A DNA stretch of 64,000 nt from NCBI GenBank assembly GCA_022539475.1, contig VCMS01000014.1:305617-369616 (forward strand). Reading direction: 5' to 3'. The DNA comes from Gracilaria domingensis (Eukaryota > Rhodophyta > Florideophyceae > Gracilariales > Gracilariaceae). Made by a program: the position numbers and the translations under genes. The notes beneath the pieces were generated by a model. The model did no database searches and had not been told where the DNA came from. It saw nothing but the letters and a program-made list of their open reading frames with translations. Shown in pieces: positions 59,890-64,000 of this stretch (position 1 is the stretch's first letter; every line of letters starts with the position of its first letter).

Positions 59890-61974
59890 ATGGCGTCGGG
59901 CAAGCGCTCGAGCCCTACGAAGTCTCGCTCCGTTGGCTCTGGCTTGCCCCCACGTCTGCGGTCTGTTCCTGAACCCCTACAGGGTGATGGAAGGAAACCC
60001 GGAAACCGGAAACAGCCTGACAAGTCGTCTGACGCCCCAGTGGCTGGGCCCTCATCTGCTCCTTTGGAGGGTCTTATACCCGCTGTCGCGGCGAAGGATG
60101 CGCTCGTAAACGAGTTGGAGACTCAAGTTCGTGTGCTTGAGGCTCAGACTGCTGTCATGAGGAGTTCTCATGAAGCACTCGTTTCCGAGGTCGACACACT
60201 TCGTTTGAAGGTTGACGCAGCCCTCAACGGAGGTGTATCAGATGATCTACGTATTTTACGGAAGGATGTTAATGCCCTCTTGGAGGTTCTTCAAGGATAT
60301 CCCGGTTTCACCGAGGAGGTTAACACGAAGTTCATTCGGATCCTTGGCCGTCTTGAGACGTTAGAGGCCACCATCCGTGAGGATGACGGCCCTGCTGCCG
60401 CCTCTGTGGGAGTGTCTCGTGGTACACGTGACCGGAAGTCCGGGAAGAGTCGCTCTAAGAAGAGGAATGTCGACGAGAATGACTCGGATTCGTCACAGTC
60501 TTCTGGTATTTCAAACCGCTCGGCGGGTTCCTTATCATCGAGCTCGTCAAGTGACGGTGAACGTCGCGCTCGTTCTACGCGTTCGCGGAGTTCTACGTCC
60601 ACCTATGGTGTTGTTGGTACCCGGAAACGGGGGCGAAAGCACTCAGGTTTGAGGGAACTGGAGCCGACGAATCCCTTGTTCAAAAGGTTGTTATCTTACC
60701 GGTATTACCGTTTGGAAGATTCAAGTCTGAACCGGACGCCCCGTGGCACGGGTAAGGTGAAGGACTGCATCAAACGCATGTCCTTAACCTTTCGCAACCA
60801 GTTGTTCACTGGGGAGGATCCCATTCTGGTGCTTGACTTTCTTTCACGCTTTGTAGCGGAAGCTGACATCCTCGGCATGAGTGAGGGGCAAGCTTATGTT
60901 GCCTTACCGTATTTTCTACGTGGACTCGCTGAAGATCAGTATAACTCTGTAAGAGGTTCATCTCGCGCCTCTGAAGGAGGGGTCACCTGCTGGCCCGAAG
61001 CAGTGCAGTATTTGTTGCGCTCGTATGCGACAAATACCTCTATCGAGGAAGCAATCACCGCGTTGCGGGAGACGAAACAACGCCCGAAGGAGTCGGAAAC
61101 CGAGTACTCGGTACGCCTGAATAAGGCATTCCACCGTTGTGGCAATGTTTACTCCTCAAACGAGCGCTGCACGCTGTTTATCAACGGATTGAATCCGGCT
61201 ATTCGCACTCTGGTTGCCCAGCGACGGGAAGACCGGAAGAAGACTACCTATCTGGAGTTAGTGCAGTACGCGAAGGCGGAGGGAGACGCCTTGCGCGCAC
61301 GCACCGGATACCGGGTTTCAACCAAGGCGTTGCACCTCGAAGGAGGGTCGTCATCGGCTTCACTGCTACCGCAGGACTTTTCTGGCCACGATGTGGATAA
61401 CTTACATCTCGCACAGGTGGACCTGGATTCTATTCCGACTACGGAGTTGCCTTCTACTTCAGAAGCCTCGTCGAAGACGGAAGATGCGCTGCTTTACGCA
61501 GACCGTCCACGCGTTCGCGGTCCTCAAGTACCCTATTCAGGGAGTCGTTACCAGCGACCTGGTTGGGTAGACCCGCGAACGGTGAAGTTCCAAGACCCAC
61601 GGAGTTCCGGAAGACCACCCCTGATCTGTTTCACGTGTTACAACCACGGGCATGCAGCTCCGAACTGCAACCTCTCGATGAGGGAAATGCCCACGGTTGT
61701 GGCGAATTTTGAAGCGCTGACCCCCGCCGAACAGGCGTCAGTGCCGGTAACCGCATATCTGCGTGCGAAGGCTGAGTACCCCCGTAGGGTGTCTGCTGCA
61801 GAATTGGCTGCGTTACTGCACTCTGGTTCGACCCAGGTCAATGTTTCACCGGCTCAAGCCGTGGCGGCAACCGCTGTTGCGGGTAGTTCTGTCGCTGTTC
61901 CACAGGAATCTGTGAAGATGCCTGCTGCACAAGACGCCGTTCCCGTTAGAACGGATGGAACTCAGTTAAACTGA
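59890..61974 (+). CDS. gag: Gag polyprotein of element B
   Basis: 694 residues from the ATG at 59890 (MASGKRSSPTKS). It shares the layout of Gag A: coiled coil (about 75-165), Ser/Arg-rich stretch, capsid-like domain (VLDFLSRFVAEADILGMSEG, GGVTCWPEAVQYLLRSYAT) and zinc knuckle CFTCYNHGHAAPNC near 580-593. Blocks of more than 20 residues are identical to Gag A, while the N-terminal 100 residues differ strongly. The frame ends CAG TTA AAC TGA, and pol follows in the -1 frame. The gene looks intact but has lost its own adjacent LTR promoter through insertion of element A. Confidence 0.9.
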   Translation: MASGKRSSPTKSRSVGSGLPPRLRSVPEPLQGDGRKPGNRKQPDKSSDAPVAGPSSAPLEGLIPAVAAKDALVNELETQVRVLEAQTAVMRSSHEALVSEVDTLRLKVDAALNGGVSDDLRILRKDVNALLEVLQGYPGFTEEVNTKFIRILGRLETLEATIREDDGPAAASVGVSRGTRDRKSGKSRSKKRNVDENDSDSSQSSGISNRSAGSLSSSSSSDGERRARSTRSRSSTSTYGVVGTRKRGRKHSGLRELEPTNPLFKRLLSYRYYRLEDSSLNRTPRGTGKVKDCIKRMSLTFRNQLFTGEDPILVLDFLSRFVAEADILGMSEGQAYVALPYFLRGLAEDQYNSVRGSSRASEGGVTCWPEAVQYLLRSYATNTSIEEAITALRETKQRPKESETEYSVRLNKAFHRCGNVYSSNERCTLFINGLNPAIRTLVAQRREDRKKTTYLELVQYAKAEGDALRARTGYRVSTKALHLEGGSSSASLLPQDFSGHDVDNLHLAQVDLDSIPTTELPSTSEASSKTEDALLYADRPRVRGPQVPYSGSRYQRPGWVDPRTVKFQDPRSSGRPPLICFTCYNHGHAAPNCNLSMREMPTVVANFEALTPAEQASVPVTAYLRAKAEYPRRVSAAELAALLHSGSTQVNVSPAQAVAATAVAGSSVAVPQESVKMPAAQDAVPVRTDGTQLN
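61965..61971 (+). promoter_or_regulatory. Probable -1 ribosomal frameshift site of element B (GTTAAAC)
   Basis: GTTAAAC fits the slippery heptamer pattern of arterivirus frameshift sites (established knowledge). It abuts the gag TGA and is followed about 12 nt later by TCTCC-AAT-GGAGA (61984-61996), which can form a hairpin. The pol frame is open from here to the window end. Confidence 0.7.
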
Positions 61975-64000
61975 GTACGGGAGTCTCCAATGGAGAGGCG
62001 CCCGAGTCGAGGTCTACGGCGCCCGAGGCGTCACCGCCTCGCTCCCAGGTCAAAATCCTTTCGAGGAAACAGACCGTCTTAGACGTGGACTCTACCACCA
62101 TCGGTGTGTTACGTCGCCCGTGGATACGGTTCAGGAACAACCGGATCCCGGATCGAGTCATGGTGCTGGCCAAGCGAAACTACAAGATATTTGCTGACCT
62201 TGGCCTATCCACCCAGTATATGGTGCGTCATCTCTCTGTCTTGGATACAGGTGCTGGCCCCAACTTCATTGTTGAGTCGTTACTACCGCCGGAAGTCCGT
62301 TGTCGAATCCGCTCTGGACCCGTCATGGACGTGGCAGATGCCAACAATAACCCGTTACAAACGGCTGGAATGGTTTCACTGATTGTCAGGATTGGTAACT
62401 GCATCGAGCAGGTAGAATTCATCGTCTGCAAGACGCTCGCTGCCCCTGTCATTCTAGGGTGTGACTTCTGCGACAGATATGTCGAAGCCATACGACCGCG
62501 TGCGCGTGAAGTGGAAATGGAAGATGGTTCGGTTGTACCGATTGTTCGTCGCTCATTACGCCGAGCGTCAGCTAAGCTGGTACCACTACCCGCTCCTCTA
62601 CAGGATTCCTCACCTCCGAAGGAGTCGCCGAAGCTCCGCGTAGCGCGTGCAATTTCTATTCCGCCAGAATCCCAGGTTTGGGTTGATGTTACTGCCGCAC
62701 CGCGTGGTTTGCGGGTTGTTCAACCATTGAACTCGTTATACGAGAAGTATCAGGTCGCGTTGGCGAACGGAGTTGTTCAAATCAACAGCGAACACCCCTT
62801 TCGGGTTATGTTGGCCAACTTTGGCAAGAAGCCCCAGTATCTGGTGAAGAACCAAGTAATTGGTACTGTCTTACCGCACCCTACGGCGCTTATCCCTACA
62901 AAGGTGACTGCCGCCGAGATGCTCGGGCTTGCTGAAGAACGCACTGGGGTGCTTCACCCTAAGGAGGGGGAGGGAGAATCGTCGCGCTCGTCTGCGTCGG
63001 ACCCGTCCCAGACGGTTGAACACACGAATGACTCGGAAGCTAGGACCGTTCCTACGAGTTATGACAAGATTGACCCTATCAAGGAGTTAGAAGAATTGAA
63101 TCTCGGTCATGTACCGGTTTCACACCGTGAGAAGTTGCGCAACATGTTGCGAGAGTTTACACCAATGTGGGATGGTTCCCTCGGAGAGGTTTCAACTACG
63201 GAACACCGGATTGACCTCCTGCCGGAGACCAAGCCGATTGCTCAGCACCCTTACAGGGCAGGCCCGAAAGCACGGGAAGAGGAAGAGTTTCAGATCAACA
63301 AAATGCTCCGCGCTGGCGTGATAGAACCGGCTCAGTCGCCGTGGGCATCTCCAGTTGTACTGGCTCCGAAACCCGATGGGTCCTGGCGCTTTTGTATCGA
63401 CTATCGTCGCTTGAACGATGTCACCGTCAAAGACGTGTACCCCATACCTCGTATGGACGAGTATATCGACTCGCTTGGCGATGCTACTGTGTTCTCCACT
63501 TTGGATGCAAACTGGGGTTACTGGCAAGTACCAGTTAGACCGGAAGACCGTGACAAGACCGCGTTTACCTGTCATTCAGGACTATACCGCTTTAAGCGTA
63601 TGCCGTTCGGGCTAACGAACGCCCCCGCTACGTTTCAGCGTGCTCTGGACATTTTGTTAGCTCGCTTCAAATGGCGGAGTTGCTTGGTATACCTCGATGA
63701 CATCATCGTGTTTTCCAACAGTTTGGACGATCACCTCGAACATGTTCGGGAGATAATGACCGCTTTGCGGGATGCTGGAATTACTCTCAAATTGAGGAAG
63801 TGTGAGTTTTTCACTCACTCAGTGAAGTATCTGGGCCATGTCATACGTCCAGGACGGTTACTGATCGAGGAAGCTCGCGTGAAGTCCCTCAAAGAGGCGA
63901 AGCACCCCACTACACAGACAGAGCTACGCTCCTTTCTAGGGCTATGCAACGTTTATAGACGGTTCATTTCTCGCTTCGCGAAGATGCGGGACCGCTTCAA
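61971..64000 (+). CDS. pol: Pol polyprotein of element B, cut by the window end
   Basis: 676 codons are visible with no stop, counted from the -1 shift; the first in-frame ATG is at 62160. Pol A and Pol B correspond from the shift onward, for example ILSRK, GVLRRPWIR and the protease LDTGAGPNF. The reverse transcriptase has WRFCIDYRRLN, YPIPRMDEYIDSLGDATVFS, MPFGLTNAPATFQRALDI and the catalytic VYLDDIIVF. The visible part ends soon after ELRSFLGLCNVYRRF, before RNase H. Integrase and any chromodomain lie beyond the window. Confidence 0.9.
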   Translation, partial: MSTGVSNGEAPESRSTAPEASPPRSQVKILSRKQTVLDVDSTTIGVLRRPWIRFRNNRIPDRVMVLAKRNYKIFADLGLSTQYMVRHLSVLDTGAGPNFIVESLLPPEVRCRIRSGPVMDVADANNNPLQTAGMVSLIVRIGNCIEQVEFIVCKTLAAPVILGCDFCDRYVEAIRPRAREVEMEDGSVVPIVRRSLRRASAKLVPLPAPLQDSSPPKESPKLRVARAISIPPESQVWVDVTAAPRGLRVVQPLNSLYEKYQVALANGVVQINSEHPFRVMLANFGKKPQYLVKNQVIGTVLPHPTALIPTKVTAAEMLGLAEERTGVLHPKEGEGESSRSSASDPSQTVEHTNDSEARTVPTSYDKIDPIKELEELNLGHVPVSHREKLRNMLREFTPMWDGSLGEVSTTEHRIDLLPETKPIAQHPYRAGPKAREEEEFQINKMLRAGVIEPAQSPWASPVVLAPKPDGSWRFCIDYRRLNDVTVKDVYPIPRMDEYIDSLGDATVFSTLDANWGYWQVPVRPEDRDKTAFTCHSGLYRFKRMPFGLTNAPATFQRALDILLARFKWRSCLVYLDDIIVFSNSLDDHLEHVREIMTALRDAGITLKLRKCEFFTHSVKYLGHVIRPGRLLIEEARVKSLKEAKHPTTQTELRSFLGLCNVYRRFISRFAKMRDRF

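Larger units (their letters stand above)
47672..64000 (+). mobile_element. Ty3/gypsy LTR retrotransposon B, split by element A and running off the window
   Basis: Its 5' LTR (47672-48487) and the first part of its primer-binding site (48490-48502) lie left of element A. Its remaining leader, gag and pol resume at 59465 and continue past the window end. Gag and pol are closely related to those of element A, and no internal stop is seen in them. Its 3' LTR is outside the window. The insertion of A separates its LTR promoter and primer site from gag-pol, so this copy should be transcriptionally disabled (inference). Confidence 0.85.

Noticed and set aside
1-64000. CRISPR arrays, bacterial operons, rRNA genes
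   Set aside because: No regularly spaced direct repeats with unique spacers, no rRNA-like sequence, and gene structure is eukaryotic.

Overview
This window is nuclear DNA of a eukaryote that has a plastid, most likely a red alga (inference). The lineage evidence is a glucose-6-phosphate isomerase with a transit-peptide-like leader, few short GT-AG introns (87, 110, 94, 267 and 298 nt inferred here), compact intergenic spaces and Ty3/gypsy chromovirus-type retroelements. The genes are typical of eukaryotes: mitochondrial Hsp60, a mitochondrial uS17, THO complex subunit 7, an ATG16-like WD40 protein, a MEF2-type MADS-box factor and STAR/KH RNA-binding proteins. The species cannot be fixed from the sequence alone.

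Layout. 1-3.3 kb: the last codons of a possible hAT-like transposase, then apparently empty DNA. 3.3-6.5 kb (-): a secreted heparinase II/III-like enzyme with a Ser/Pro minisatellite region and a Trp/Arg tail. 7.8-9.7 kb (+): glucose-6-phosphate isomerase, convergent with an ATG16-like gene (10.2-12.2 kb, -). 13.2-17.8 kb: a tight cluster of THOC7 (-), two identical tRNA-Arg(TCG) genes in inverted orientation, a spliced synaptogyrin-like membrane protein (+), mitochondrial uS17 (-) and a GLTP-domain lipid transfer protein (+). 18.2-25.3 kb: a regulator block with a C2H2 zinc-finger gene (-) divergent from STAR protein 1 (+), which faces a convergent paralogue, STAR protein 2 (-). 26.4-32.4 kb (-): a low-complexity basic protein, a 2-oxoglutarate oxygenase with a broken frame, and spliced Hsp60. 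34.1-37.8 kb: a small spliced cysteine-rich protein (-) divergent from the MADS-box gene (+). 38.3-47.6 kb: a spliced four-helix membrane protein (-), a metallo-beta-lactamase-fold hydrolase (-), a DUF1963-like protein (-) and a secreted EssD-like nuclease (+), followed by a broken partial copy of the DUF1963-like gene.

47.7-64 kb is a nest of two related LTR retrotransposons. Element A (48503-59459) is complete: two 743-nt LTRs with one difference seen by eye, PBS, gag, pol, chromodomain, polypurine tract and a 5-bp target duplication CGACT. It sits inside the primer-binding site of element B, whose 5' LTR lies to the left and whose gag-pol lies to the right, running off the window. In both elements pol is in the -1 frame relative to gag. 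Each gag ends in CAG-NNA-AAC-TGA, and the pol-frame protein is conserved from that point, which argues for programmed -1 frameshifting.

Extremely GC-rich islands flank the starts of the regulatory genes (zinc finger/STAR1, STAR2, MADS-box) but not the housekeeping genes. One such island, near 22.6-22.8 kb, has no recognisable gene. All functional calls come from reading motifs by eye; no database search was run.
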